64,000 nucleotides of DNA. Source: VRUE01 sp963717375 (lineage in GTDB: Bacteria; Actinomycetota; Thermoleophilia; Solirubrobacterales; 70-9). Where the stretch lies: NCBI GenBank assembly GCA_963717375.1, contig OY970329.1, positions 124,001 to 188,000 on the forward strand, in the 5' to 3' direction. Both the position numbers and the translations under genes were made by a program. Shown one piece after another: positions 48,701 through 56,088 of the stretch (positions are counted from its first letter, which is position 1; each line of letters starts with the position of its first letter). The notes under the pieces were generated by a model. It had not been told where the DNA came from, did not search any database, and was given only the letters and a program-made list of their open reading frames with translations.

Positions 48701-51192
48701 AGATCGCCTTCCAGCGCGCCGGTGGTTCCAAGCGTGAAGCCGCCTTGGGCGGTCGCCGGACTGGAGCCGATGGCATCGGCGAAGGTGCTGCCGGTTTTCT
48801 CGTCGAGGCGCCAGTAGTTGTGGAGTCCCGGGGTCCCAATGATTTCGCCGTGGTAGGCGCTGCCTTTGCCGACGACCAGTGCGTGGGTGACGGTTGCTAT
48901 GCCGCTGCCGTTATCGGTGACTCGCAGGCCGATCTGGCGATCGCCTTCGCTCGAGTAGGAGCGGCTGGCCGTGGGGGTCGACCCGGTGTTCGTCTCGTAG
49001 CTGCCGTTGCCGTCGAGGTCCCATTCGTATTTGACGATCGTGCCGTCCGCGTCCGAGGAGCCCGAGCCGTTGAAGGTGACGGGCGTTTCCAGCGAGACCG
49101 GGTTGGGGGAGATGGTGAAGGCGGCTTTCGGTGCGATGTTGCCGGGCGTACCGTTGCTGACGACCACGACTCGAACCGCCTGATCGGTGGCGCCGCCGTT
49201 GTCGGTGACTCGCAGGCCGACCGTCACTTCTTCGGCGTTCGCGTAGGTCTTCGACGCGGTCGGAGTCGTACCCGTATTAGTCTCGTAGCTGCCGTTGCCG
49301 TCGAGGTCCCATTCGTATTTGGCGATCGTGCCGTCCGAATCGGTCGTGCCAGAGGCGTTGAAGGTGACCAGGCTGCCGGCGGAGGTCGGGTTGGGAGTGG
49401 CCGTGAAGGAGGCTTCCGGCGGTTCGTTGCCGTCGATGACGACCCCGACCGGAGTCAGCGGTTCGACCCCACCGTCGGCGAAGATGTTGTAGGTCGCCTG
49501 CTGGATTCGCGGGTCGCTGAGGTCGACCGGCGGGTCTTCGTAGCTTTCGCTGGGCTTGTCGAGGTAGTGCGGCGCCAGACCCCAGGACCACTGGATCGTG
49601 CCGGCGGCGAAGACCAGGGCGCCGCTGGCGGCTTTGTACTTGACTGCGGAGACGGTGCTCGGCTGGCCCGGCGGGGGCGTGCTCGAGTACAGCAGGCCCT
49701 CGTCCTGGATCCACTCGGGCGGGCTGGGGGCGGTTCCGACATCGGTCCCGCTGACCCGCTTGACGCCGCTCGGCTCCTTGCTCAGGTATTGAGCCTGGGC
49801 CGGGATCGAGTCCCACTCCCAGCCGTTGAGCTTGCTGTCGATCGTCGTGCTTTCGCCCTGGGATATACCGGTGTTGCGCCAAATGCGGTCACCGGCGTAT
49901 TCGTCCGCGCCGTTGGTGGCGGGAATCGTCAGTGGGTAGTCGAAGTTGTCGTTGTCGCCGACGTACATCGATCCCAGCAGTGAGTTCTCCGGTTCGTTGG
50001 GGCCGACGCGGCCTCCCGCCGGCGCGTTGGGATTGCCGGGAGGCGCCCCGTCATCGCGCCAGGTGGTAGTCGCGTATTTCGGATTGTCGTCTGCGGTGCC
50101 GGCTTTGCCGTCGAGGCCAAGGGCATCGTCTTTGGTGCCTTTGACCCCGTCGGGACCCCAGTCGTTGACGCCCTTGGAGCCATCGGGAACGCTGCCTTCT
50201 TTGGTTCCCTCGACCGCCTTGTAGCAGACCAGGGTGCGGCCGCCGTCCTCGTAGCGGACCTTCCAGTAGGCGGTGTTACCGCTGAAGGAGGCGATGTTGA
50301 CGCCGGCGTCGCGGGCCGCCTTGTAGCCTTTCATCTCGGCTTCTGACCAATACTCGTCGTGGCCCGAGAACACAAGCGTTTTGTGATTGAGCAGCTGTCC
50401 CGGGTTCGAGTCGACCGAGGTGCTCTCGGTGTAGTCGACGTCGTAACCCTCGCGCTCCATCCAGGCGATCATCGGGAAGTCGGCTTTGAGGAACCAGTTG
50501 GCGTCGTTGTAGTCGTTGACGTAGGGGCGTTCGAAGGAGACCTTGACCGCGCGGGAGGTGCCGGTGATCGTTTGGAAGCCGGCTGAGTTGAAGCGGTAGA
50601 GCGAGTGGCCGTTGAAGGAGTTGTAGGCCTGGTAGGTGGCGGTCGGCAGTTTGTAGAGCAGGGCGGATTTACGCGCGTCGTTGCGGACCGTGAAGATGAT
50701 CTGGTTGTCCTGGCTGTTGGCCAGGTCCTTGATCCGCACTAGGTATATGCCCGATGCTGGCAGTGAACTGCCCGGCACGGTCAGGCTGTTTTCCCAGTTT
50801 TCGCAGGACCAGTAGCCGGTCGTTTCGTCGGGCGCTTCGCAGTTGCGGTCGTTGCCGATCGTGACTTTTTTGTTCTGGTAGACGAGCCTGCCGCCGGTTC
50901 CGCCGTACCAGCCCATGCGGAAGACGTTGACTTCCGCGCTGCCGCTGCCGGCCTCGTTGGCGATCCGCAGCGTTATCGATTCGCCGAGGTTGACGCTGCT
51001 CTTCGTCGCGTAGCCGGTGATGCCGTCCTGGTCGTAGTTGGTCAGCCGCCAGGCGGTCGACCCCGCGCCCATGCAGTTGTTCTCGTTGACCACCGGGTTG
51101 GAGTTCGGGCAGCTCACCGCGGCACCGGCGGTGCCGGGTAGGGCAAGCAAAGCTCCGAGGAGGAGCAGCAAAAGTGGGAGGCGGACACGCAT
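42790..51192 (-). CDS. Giant secreted protein: dimethylformamidase-like domain, 14 PKD and 4 LamG-like domains
   Basis: From ATG 51192 (2800 residues; ATG 51222 is the alternative) the protein begins with a signal peptide (MRVRLPLLLLLLGALLAL, cleavage near AGA). About 580 residues follow that resemble the N,N-dimethylformamidase large-subunit C-terminal family (VFRMGWYGGTGGRLVY, FSGHDEYWSEAEMKGY). Then come PKD x2, LamG, PKD x2, LamG, PKD x2, LamG, PKD x8 and a last LamG at the C terminus. Every PKD has YEWDLDGNG or YEWDFDGNG, a DxDGNG loop like calcium-binding sites. No LPXTG, membrane anchor or S-layer motif is seen at the C terminus. Likely a surface or matrix adhesin with a possible hydrolase head; function is inference. 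Confidence 0.85.
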   Translation of the reverse strand: MRVRLPLLLLLLGALLALPGTAGAAVSCPNSNPVVNENNCMGAGSTAWRLTNYDQDGITGYATKSSVNLGESITLRIANEAGSGSAEVNVFRMGWYGGTGGRLVYQNKKVTIGNDRNCEAPDETTGYWSCENWENSLTVPGSSLPASGIYLVRIKDLANSQDNQIIFTVRNDARKSALLYKLPTATYQAYNSFNGHSLYRFNSAGFQTITGTSRAVKVSFERPYVNDYNDANWFLKADFPMIAWMEREGYDVDYTESTSVDSNPGQLLNHKTLVFSGHDEYWSEAEMKGYKAARDAGVNIASFSGNTAYWKVRYEDGGRTLVCYKAVEGTKEGSVPDGSKGVNDWGPDGVKGTKDDALGLDGKAGTADDNPKYATTTWRDDGAPPGNPNAPAGGRVGPNEPENSLLGSMYVGDNDNFDYPLTIPATNGADEYAGDRIWRNTGISQGESTTIDSKLNGWEWDSIPAQAQYLSKEPSGVKRVSGTDVGTAPSPPEWIQDEGLLYSSTPPPGQPSTVSAVKYKAASGALVFAAGTIQWSWGLAPHYLDKPSESYEDPPVDLSDPRIQQATYNIFADGGVEPLTPVGVVIDGNEPPEASFTATPNPTSAGSLVTFNASGTTDSDGTIAKYEWDLDGNGSYETNTGTTPTASKTYANAEEVTVGLRVTDNGGATDQAVRVVVVSNGTPGNIAPKAAFTISPNPVSLETPVTFNGSGSSDADGTIVKYEWDLDGNGSYETNTGSTPTASRSYSSEGDRQIGLRVTDNGSGIATVTHALVVGKGSAYHGEIIGTPGLHNYWRLDEKTGSTFADAIGSSPATAQGGFTLGTTGALEGDLDTAATFDGATGAASANVDLSGTSQLTIEFWLNWAAYANDDDLALELTPNFNNTNGGFLVDPNAGELGGKFGVGIGRGESRNNVYFARPSAGAWHHYAFAIDTTAPAAQQIVPYVDGKPISYEKLNTGIGAGKFANSILSIMSRNASALFGKGSLDELAIYSRALTGTEIGAHYQASRTNKLPQASFTASPNPVATNTQVTFNGSASSDPDGTIVKYEWDLDGNGTYETSTGTTPTTTSSYATEGNRQIGLRVTDNGGAVETTTRTLVVQQNVPQASFTATPNPVTANTQVAFNGSASFDPDGTIVKYEWDLDGNGSYETNTGSTPTTTSSYASAGEYQVGLRVTDNSGATATTTRTVTVGGPYSAAIGSTPGLTDYWRLGEKSGTTFADLVGPSPATLKGGITLGTPGALEADPNTAATFDGASGGASANVNLSGTSQLTVEFWLNWAAYANDDDLALELTPNFNETDGGFLVDPNAGELGGKFGVAIGRGESRNNAYFARPSAGAWHHYALVLDTTAPATQEILPYVDGKPISFEKLNTGTGAGKFANSTLSFMSRNASALFGKGSLDEVAIYNRALSAGEINSHYLARTPNNLPEASFTATPNPVETDTQVSFNASGSSDPDGTIAKYEWDLDGNGSYETNTGSTPTTTSSYAGAGEYQVGLRVTDNGGATATSSVNLVVKNQPPTASFIATPNPSPIGTQVAFNASASSDPDGTVTKYEWDLDGNGSYETNTGSTPTTTKRYTNGGDVTVGLRVTDDSGETATTTRVVNVVGSYFGAVSSTPGLVDYWRLGEKSGPTFADGVGGNAAVTEGGIGFGAPGALSGDPNAAASFDGNNGTASAKLNLSGTSQLTVEFWLNWAAYANDDHLAFEYTPNFNANDGGFLVDPNAGELGGKFGVAIGREGSRNNAYFERPSAGAWHHYTLVFDAQAPAAEQVVPYVDGQPVPYEKTASGTGAGNFANSALYFMSRNAQTLFGKGSLDEVAIYNRALGSSEVAAHFDASIGKPPVASFTASPNPVAAGLPVNFNASDSSDPDGAVVKYEWDLDGNGSYETNTGETATASSTYSTAGDVSVGLRVTDNTGETTTTTRTVTVQGTLPTASFTATPNPVSTGDQAGFDASGSSDPEGPIAKYEWDLDGNGSYETNTGTTPTTTKNYAKKGNVTIGLRVTDSDGATAATTVDLAVQNKAPSASFTATPNPVVTLAPVSFNASASSDSDGSIVKYEWDFDGNGSFETNTGTTPTASHSFEAAGDHEVGLRVTDDDGATTTTTRTVTAQNQNPTASFTATPNPVQTGTQVNFNAAASSDPEGPLAKYEWDLDGNGSYETDTGTTPTATSTYSVSANVTVGLRVTDSNGATATTTRALTVQNRAPSASFTASPNPVPTGTAVSFDATGSSDPDGTIAKYEWDLDGNGSYETNTGATATTSKTYATASTPTIGLRITDNNSATATTTRVLTVQNRLPSASFTLTPNPVVSGKSVSFNASGSSDPDGTVTKYEWDFDGNGSYETSTGATATTTKTFVTAGNVTVGLRVTDNNGGTATTTQALTVSNRAPTASFTATPNPVPTGTAVTFNGSASSDPDGTIAKYEWDFDGNGTYETDAGSTASTTKTFANAGNVTVGLRVTDNLGLTATTTKAVTVQNRAPVASFTATPNPVTVNTAASFNASTSADPDGTVTKYEWDLDGNGSYETNTGATATTTKTFTTSGDRTIGLRVTDNAGATGTTTVVLKVQSNYSNVVSATPGLIDYWRMAETSGTSFADGVGGHTATALNGVTLGGAGALAGGADSNPSASFDGSNDAASAALNLSGTNKLTLEFWLKWSSFSNNDDLAFEFTPNSSNTNGGFFVDPNASELLALSRFGVGIGRSTSRNTAYFTRPSANVWHHYAIVMDSSATASQQVIPYVDGVPVSYTKLNSGTGAGNFANSTLYFMSRGASSLFGKGNLDEVAIYNRALTAAEISAHFKAANP
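43500..49440 (-). repeat. Array of 14 PKD-encoding repeats interrupted by 3 LamG-encoding repeats
   Basis: PKD units of about 272 bases lie at roughly 43500-45675 (eight), 46375-46920 (two), 47625-48165 (two) and 48880-49440 (two). LamG units of about 700 bases lie at 45675-46375, 46920-47625 and 48165-48880, with a fourth at 42790-43500 just outside the array. The stretch encoding YEWDLDGNGSYETNTG is nearly identical at DNA level in most copies, which shows recent duplication or gene conversion. Confidence 0.8.
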
Positions 51193-51321
51193 CGTCAATT
51201 GAGCAACGCGACACCTTCCCATTCCCTAGCGCGCCCCGAGGATGAAATTCGTCTTATCTTCGGATCGAAGTCGGTCAGATTGGCGCCGAAAGTATGGGCT
51301 GGATTCTCGCGTTCCTAATCT

Positions 51322-52461
51322 ATGCGCACTGCTCTGGCCGTCTTTTCACTGCTCCTGCTCGCCACAATCTCGATGGCGACGCACTGGGATGGACCGATTT
51401 CCTGGGAGACCGACGCGCTCTTCTACCAATCGAAGAGCGAGGAGATCAGCGGCACCGATGCCGCCACCGCGCGCCAGCAGGTCTTTGGCGGGCCACTATC
51501 TAGTTACGAGCGCAACATCGAAGCCGAACAGCCCGATGAACCGGCCCGGGTCAGCGATCCCGCCTGGGTCGAATACAGCTCGACCTTCTACGCGCGCCGG
51601 CTTCTGCTGCCCGCCCTCGCCGTCGTCATAAAGCCGATCTTCGGCTTGCGCTCGCTGCAGATCCTCTCGCTGCTCGGCTTCATCCTCGTCCCCGCCCTCT
51701 TGTTCCTGCTGCTGCGCCGGCGGCTCTCGTTCGCCGTCAGCGGCGCAGTCGCGGCGGCCGTCATCCTCTGGCCACCGCTGCGCGCCTGGTCGGTGTTCCC
51801 GCTTACCGACAGCAGCGGCCTCGCCCTGCTGATCGCGGCGCTGCTCTGCGCTGTGCTGGCGATCGAGCGAGGACCGCGCTGGCTGGCGCCCTGGTTCGCC
51901 TGCGTCGCCGCGCTGGCGTTTACCCGCGATATCGCCTTCATTCCGGTCATCGCCGCGCTCGGACTGCTCGCGGTGCGGCGCGATCGGCCCACATTGACAT
52001 TGGTCGGCTGCGGCGTTCTTGCAGCGCTGCCCGCCTTGTTCTTTCACGGCGTCTCGGAGTCCAAGGAGCTCGCCTACGTCTTCTCCAACCACACGATCCC
52101 CACCGACACCAGCTGGGGCGCTGTGCTTCCTCAGTATCCATCCAACTTCAGCCACATGCTCGGCCGCTATGGCGACTACGCAGTGTCTAACCCGCTGGTG
52201 ATCCTGGCCACGATCGGCGGCCTCATCGCCGCCTTCGCGCTGGCACCGCGCCGGGACACGCTGACGATCCTGCTCTGGTCGACCGTTCCCGGCTACCTCC
52301 TCCTGATGGCGGTCGGACCCGCCTTCTCGGGCTTCCGCTACGAGCTCGTCCTCGTCCCCCTGATCGCTGCGGGCTACGGCTACCTCGCCGAACGAGTCCT
52401 GGGCCGGGTCAGTGAGACGAAGGGCAACCGCGAGCTCGCCGGCAGCGCGGTCCAACCGTGA
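51322..52461 (+). CDS. Multi-spanning membrane protein, GT-C glycosyltransferase-like
   Basis: The 379-residue protein has a first membrane helix at its N terminus, then a hydrophilic extracellular stretch of about 80 residues (WETDALFYQSKSEEISG and SSYERNIEAEQPDEPA). About eight more helices follow. An early acidic residue in a large extracellular loop and the general plan resemble GT-C enzymes that use polyprenyl-phosphate sugars, but the usual motifs are not clear, so the family is tentative. It overlaps the next glycosyltransferase gene by four bases, which ties it to glycan assembly. Confidence 0.65.
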   Translation: MRTALAVFSLLLLATISMATHWDGPISWETDALFYQSKSEEISGTDAATARQQVFGGPLSSYERNIEAEQPDEPARVSDPAWVEYSSTFYARRLLLPALAVVIKPIFGLRSLQILSLLGFILVPALLFLLLRRRLSFAVSGAVAAAVILWPPLRAWSVFPLTDSSGLALLIAALLCAVLAIERGPRWLAPWFACVAALAFTRDIAFIPVIAALGLLAVRRDRPTLTLVGCGVLAALPALFFHGVSESKELAYVFSNHTIPTDTSWGAVLPQYPSNFSHMLGRYGDYAVSNPLVILATIGGLIAAFALAPRRDTLTILLWSTVPGYLLLMAVGPAFSGFRYELVLVPLIAAGYGYLAERVLGRVSETKGNRELAGSAVQP

Positions 52462-53687
52462 GTGTGCCCGTAGCCCCGTCGGGCCACCAGGCGGCCCCAG
52501 GGGTGCTGCTGATCGCGGTTCATAGCGCCGCCCCCGGCGGCGCCCAGGCAATGGCCCTGGCGCAGGCGGAGTGCTTCGCCGGGCGCTGCTCGATCGTCTC
52601 CGCCGTCCCCGAGGGCCCGCTTCGCGAGCGCTTCGCCGCCTGTGGTGAGGTGATTCCTCCGGCTCCGTCACTGCCCACCTGGGGGGTTTCCCCCGGGCGC
52701 TGGGCCCTGCAGCTGCTGCGCAGTTGCGTCGACGCGTTTCGCCTGGCGAGGACGATTCGTCGCCGCAAGGTCGACGCGGTGCTGACCAGCAGCACGGTCC
52801 TGCTGGCCCCGGTGCTTGCGGCGAGGCTTGCCGGGGTGCCGGCCTTCGCTCACGCCCGCGAGTGGCCTACGTCGCGCTCGGGCAGGTCGGTCTTCTGGCT
52901 CCAAAGGCAGTGCGCTGATGTCGTGGTGGCGATATCCGCCGGCGTAGCGGCACGGTTCGCCGGCCGCGGCCGGGCCCGCGTCGTCTGCATCGCCGACGGG
53001 ATAACGGCGGGGGAGGGTGGTGCGCCGCCCGCCGCCTTCGGCAGTCCCCTGCGACTCTGCGTAATCGGCAGCCTCACCGGTGGCGACGGCAAGGGCCAGC
53101 ACCGTGCCGTCGAAACGCTCGCCCTGCTCGGTGACCTAGGGGTCAATGCGAGGTTGAGTGTTGTGGGCCCGATCCTGGATGAGGGCTATGCAGAGCGGGT
53201 GCGCGCCACCGCCGCGCGCCTTGGCGTGACGGAGCGGGTTGAGCTCACCGGCTCGGTCAGCGACGTACCTGGGTTGTTGCGCGAACACGACGCGCTGCTC
53301 TTCTGCTCGAGCCAAGGAGCCGACGTGACCCCACTGGTGCTGATGGAGGCGCTGGTCGAGGAGCGTCCCGTCATCGCGGCCGACGTTGGCAGCGTCGCCG
53401 AGGTCCTGGGCGATGGCGAATGCGGCACCGTGGTCCCGGCCGAGGACCCGGCGGCGATGGCTGCCGCGGTCGTCGCCCTGGCGGCCGATCCGGAGGCGGC
53501 GAGGGTGCAGGCGCGGCGCGGCGCCGAGCGGGTGCGGCGCCATTACGACCGCCAATCGGGTCTCGAGCGGCTTTGGCAGGAGATCGTCGCCGAAAAGAGT
53601 GTTCGAGACGGCGCACAAGTTCCCCCGTCTTTCATCCGTTTCTCAGACGATCACCCCCGTGACCCCATGGCCCAAGTCGACCGCTAG
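52458..53687 (+). CDS. Glycosyltransferase family 4 (GT-B)
   Basis: A 409-residue GT-B enzyme. The N-terminal half has HSAAPGGAQAMALAQAE and the C-terminal half the nucleotide-sugar domain: RLCVIGSLTGGDGKGQHRAVE, VELTGSVSDVPGLLREHDALLFCSS and the E-x7-E type segment PLVLMEALVEERPVIAADVG near 300-319. It has no membrane helix and should act on the cytoplasmic face on the growing lipid-linked glycan. It starts at GTG within the preceding stop codon and ends 6 bases before the Wzz-like gene. Confidence 0.88.
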   Translation: MSVPVAPSGHQAAPGVLLIAVHSAAPGGAQAMALAQAECFAGRCSIVSAVPEGPLRERFAACGEVIPPAPSLPTWGVSPGRWALQLLRSCVDAFRLARTIRRRKVDAVLTSSTVLLAPVLAARLAGVPAFAHAREWPTSRSGRSVFWLQRQCADVVVAISAGVAARFAGRGRARVVCIADGITAGEGGAPPAAFGSPLRLCVIGSLTGGDGKGQHRAVETLALLGDLGVNARLSVVGPILDEGYAERVRATAARLGVTERVELTGSVSDVPGLLREHDALLFCSSQGADVTPLVLMEALVEERPVIAADVGSVAEVLGDGECGTVVPAEDPAAMAAAVVALAADPEAARVQARRGAERVRRHYDRQSGLERLWQEIVAEKSVRDGAQVPPSFIRFSDDHPRDPMAQVDR

Positions 53688-53693
53688 GACCGC

Positions 53694-54554
53694 GTGAACT
53701 TCATCTACTTCCTCAAAGAGCTTTGGCAACGCCGCCTCGCCGTCATCCTCGCCGGCGTCGGCGCGGCTGCCATCGCCGTGCTGGTCGTTTTCAACGTCAG
53801 CTTCTCGCCGCCGTCGATCGGCAAGCGCGACCACGTCGAAGCGCGCGGCTCGATCGAGATCCTGATCGACTCGGCCAAGTCGCCGATCGCCGACGTGGGG
53901 CGGAACCTCGAACCGCTGACGGCTCGGGCGGGCGTCTTCGCCCGCTACATCGCCGGCGGCAACGTGATCAAGCAGATCTCCGAGACGACGGGCATTCCCA
54001 TCAAACAGATCGAAGTGGCAGGCCCGGCGCCACTGCCCGGTGAGGCAATCGGTACCACCGCTCCGCCGGAAAACATCCGCCCTTACGGCCTCTCGATCGT
54101 CCAGCGCGACGAACTGCCGATCGTCAACGTCGAAACCCGCGCGCCGACGGTCGCCGAGGCCCGCGAACTCGCCGCGGCGACACCCGGAGCCGTGCGCGGA
54201 ATCGTCTCGCGGATCCAGGAGGCGCAGCAAATCCCAGACTCCAAGAAGGTCACCTTCCGCGTGCTCGGGCCGGCGCAGGCCGCCCCGACCAACGAAGCGC
54301 TCGGTCTCAAGGTGGCCATCGTGCTCTTCGTCGCGCTCTTCGGCCTCGGTCTGCTGCTGATCTTCGGCATACCCCGCTTGATTGACGCCTGGCGCTCGGT
54401 CGACGCCGAGCCGCCCGCACACCAGCAGTTCGGAACGTTCCCCCACATTCCCCCGGCCCTACCGGGAGAACCGGCCGCACCGCCGGCTCTCGCCCCTGCG
54501 GAGGCAATCGCTGAGCGAGCGCAGTTGGAGATGCGCCGCGGCGGCGATGGCTGA
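53694..54554 (+). CDS. Wzz-like chain-length/polysaccharide co-polymerase protein, paralogue 1
   Basis: A 286-residue protein with a membrane helix near each end (about 16-36 and 203-226) around a periplasm-facing domain, the layout of polysaccharide co-polymerases. It shares LEPLTARAGVFARYIA with the paralogue at 59382 (LTPLETRASVFARFLA), and both have similar first and last helices. The tail of about 60 residues is Pro/Ala-rich. There is no tyrosine-kinase domain. It starts at GTG and overlaps the Wzx gene by eight bases, so chain-length control and flipping are coupled. Confidence 0.72.
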   Translation: MNFIYFLKELWQRRLAVILAGVGAAAIAVLVVFNVSFSPPSIGKRDHVEARGSIEILIDSAKSPIADVGRNLEPLTARAGVFARYIAGGNVIKQISETTGIPIKQIEVAGPAPLPGEAIGTTAPPENIRPYGLSIVQRDELPIVNVETRAPTVAEARELAAATPGAVRGIVSRIQEAQQIPDSKKVTFRVLGPAQAAPTNEALGLKVAIVLFVALFGLGLLLIFGIPRLIDAWRSVDAEPPAHQQFGTFPHIPPALPGEPAAPPALAPAEAIAERAQLEMRRGGDG

Positions 54555-56088
54555 CGATCCACAGGTCTCGCGCAGCGAGCTTCGCGAGGCGACGCTCGAG
54601 GGAGTGCGCTGGATATCGGCTACGCGACTCGCCTTTGAGGTGGTCGCGGTCGTCGGTGCGGTGGTGCTCGCCCACCTCGTGCCCCCGGCTGACTACGGGC
54701 GCTTCGCGATCGCCCTCGTCATCCCCGAGATCGCGCTTTCGCTGGTCAACGAGGGCCTCGGCACCCCGCTGGTGCGCCATCAGGCCGTAACCCACCGCCA
54801 TACCGAGGGGACGATGGCAATCGGCGTCGCCGGCGGCCTCGCCCTGACCGCGCTGACCTATTTCGTCGCGCCGCTGATCACCACGCCGCTGTTCGGCGCC
54901 GCCACGACCGAGCTGATCCAGCTCTACTCACCGGTCTTCACGATCGCCGGGGTGATGATCGTGCCGCTGGCGATGCTGCAGCGGCGGCTTGAGTTCAACC
55001 GGATCGGCATCTCCGAAGTTGTCTCGGCCGCTGTCACCACGATCGTCTCGATCGCCCTGGCCCTGGCCGGACTTAACGCTGAGGCCTTCGTGCTAGGCAG
55101 CATCGCCGGCATCTTCGCCTGGGCGGCGGTGCTGCTCATTTTCGCCGGGGCGACGCCGCTGCCGGTCTGGCGCGGCGCCGAGATGCGCGAGATCGCCTCG
55201 ACCGGCGCCCCTGCCGCCGGCGCCGGCCTCGCCGGCATCGGCAGCCGTAACGTCGATTACGCGATCCTCGGCGCGCGGCTGACGCCATCCGCGGTCGGCT
55301 TCTACTACCGCGCCTTCACGCTCGGGGTCGAATACGAGCGCAAGGTCAGCGGCATCGTCTCGCGGATCGCATTCCCGGTCTACTCGCGGACGAAAGACAT
55401 GGTCCACCTGCGCTCCGTCCGCCAGCGGATCGTCCGCCTCAACGCGACCCTGATCTTCCCGCTGATGGTCTTCTTCATCGTCGTCGCGCCGGTTCTGGTG
55501 CCGTGGCTGTTCGGCGCCCGCTGGGAGCCCGCCGTCGTGCTCGCTCAGATCCTCGCCGTCGCCGGGATGGCGGGGACGCTGAAGAACACGATCGACCCGC
55601 TCGTCCTCGCCGCGGGCAAGCCGCGCGCGCTGATGGTTTTCAACGTCTGCGAAGTTGCTCTTTACGCCGGCATGCTCTTCCTCGTCTCCTCCGGTGGCGA
55701 TCTGGTCCTGGTCTGCGCTGCCGTCGCCGGCTTTCGCGTGGCCACCCTGATCTGCTCTTACGCCTTCCTGCTCGGGCCAGTGCTTGAAAGCTCGGTCTTC
55801 GAGCTCCTCGACGACGCCGGCCCAGCCCTGCTCGGCTGCCTCGCCCTGGCCGCCGTAGCGCTGCCGCTGCGCCTCTTCCTCGACGCTCCAGTCGTCCCGC
55901 TGCTAGCCGCCTGCGCAGTGGCCGGCTTCACCGCCTACGCCGTCGTGCTGCGCCTGGTCAGCCCCGCCTCCTGGGCCGACATCCGCCTCATCGCCGGCCG
56001 CCTAATCCCGTGGCTTGATGCCGAGAAGCAGCCGAGAGCAATCAACAGCGACCGCGGCGTCGGCATTCCCGCCACGGTTGCCGAATAG
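54547..56088 (+). CDS. Wzx-like oligosaccharide flippase (MOP superfamily)
   Basis: ATG 54547 is chosen since it overlaps the Wzz-like stop by eight bases; the longer frame upstream has no hydrophobic or family character. The 513-residue protein has 12 to 14 membrane helices and the lipopolysaccharide-exporter pattern: LREATLEGVRWISATRLAFE at the N terminus and IGSRNVDYAILGARLTPSAVGFYYRAF near 235-260. It should flip the lipid-linked repeat unit. Its stop codon touches that of the convergent delta-60 gene (TAGCTA), leaving no room for a terminator between them. Confidence 0.88.
   Translation: MADDPQVSRSELREATLEGVRWISATRLAFEVVAVVGAVVLAHLVPPADYGRFAIALVIPEIALSLVNEGLGTPLVRHQAVTHRHTEGTMAIGVAGGLALTALTYFVAPLITTPLFGAATTELIQLYSPVFTIAGVMIVPLAMLQRRLEFNRIGISEVVSAAVTTIVSIALALAGLNAEAFVLGSIAGIFAWAAVLLIFAGATPLPVWRGAEMREIASTGAPAAGAGLAGIGSRNVDYAILGARLTPSAVGFYYRAFTLGVEYERKVSGIVSRIAFPVYSRTKDMVHLRSVRQRIVRLNATLIFPLMVFFIVVAPVLVPWLFGARWEPAVVLAQILAVAGMAGTLKNTIDPLVLAAGKPRALMVFNVCEVALYAGMLFLVSSGGDLVLVCAAVAGFRVATLICSYAFLLGPVLESSVFELLDDAGPALLGCLALAAVALPLRLFLDAPVVPLLAACAVAGFTAYAVVLRLVSPASWADIRLIAGRLIPWLDAEKQPRAINSDRGVGIPATVAE

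Noticed and set aside
43500..49440. Regularly spaced repeats could be taken for a CRISPR array.
   Set aside because: The repeats are about 272 bases, in frame, and encode PKD domains; there are no short unique spacers or cas genes.
51316..51321. TAATCT as a leaderless -10 element for the gene at 51322.
   Set aside because: It touches the ATG, so transcription would begin inside the gene; either the promoter is elsewhere or the start is wrong, so it was not annotated.
51242..51631. 129-residue frame with GAGG before its ATG.
   Set aside because: Most of it overlaps the membrane-protein gene at 51322 in another frame, and its product is Arg/Pro/Ser-rich without hydrophobic or domain character.
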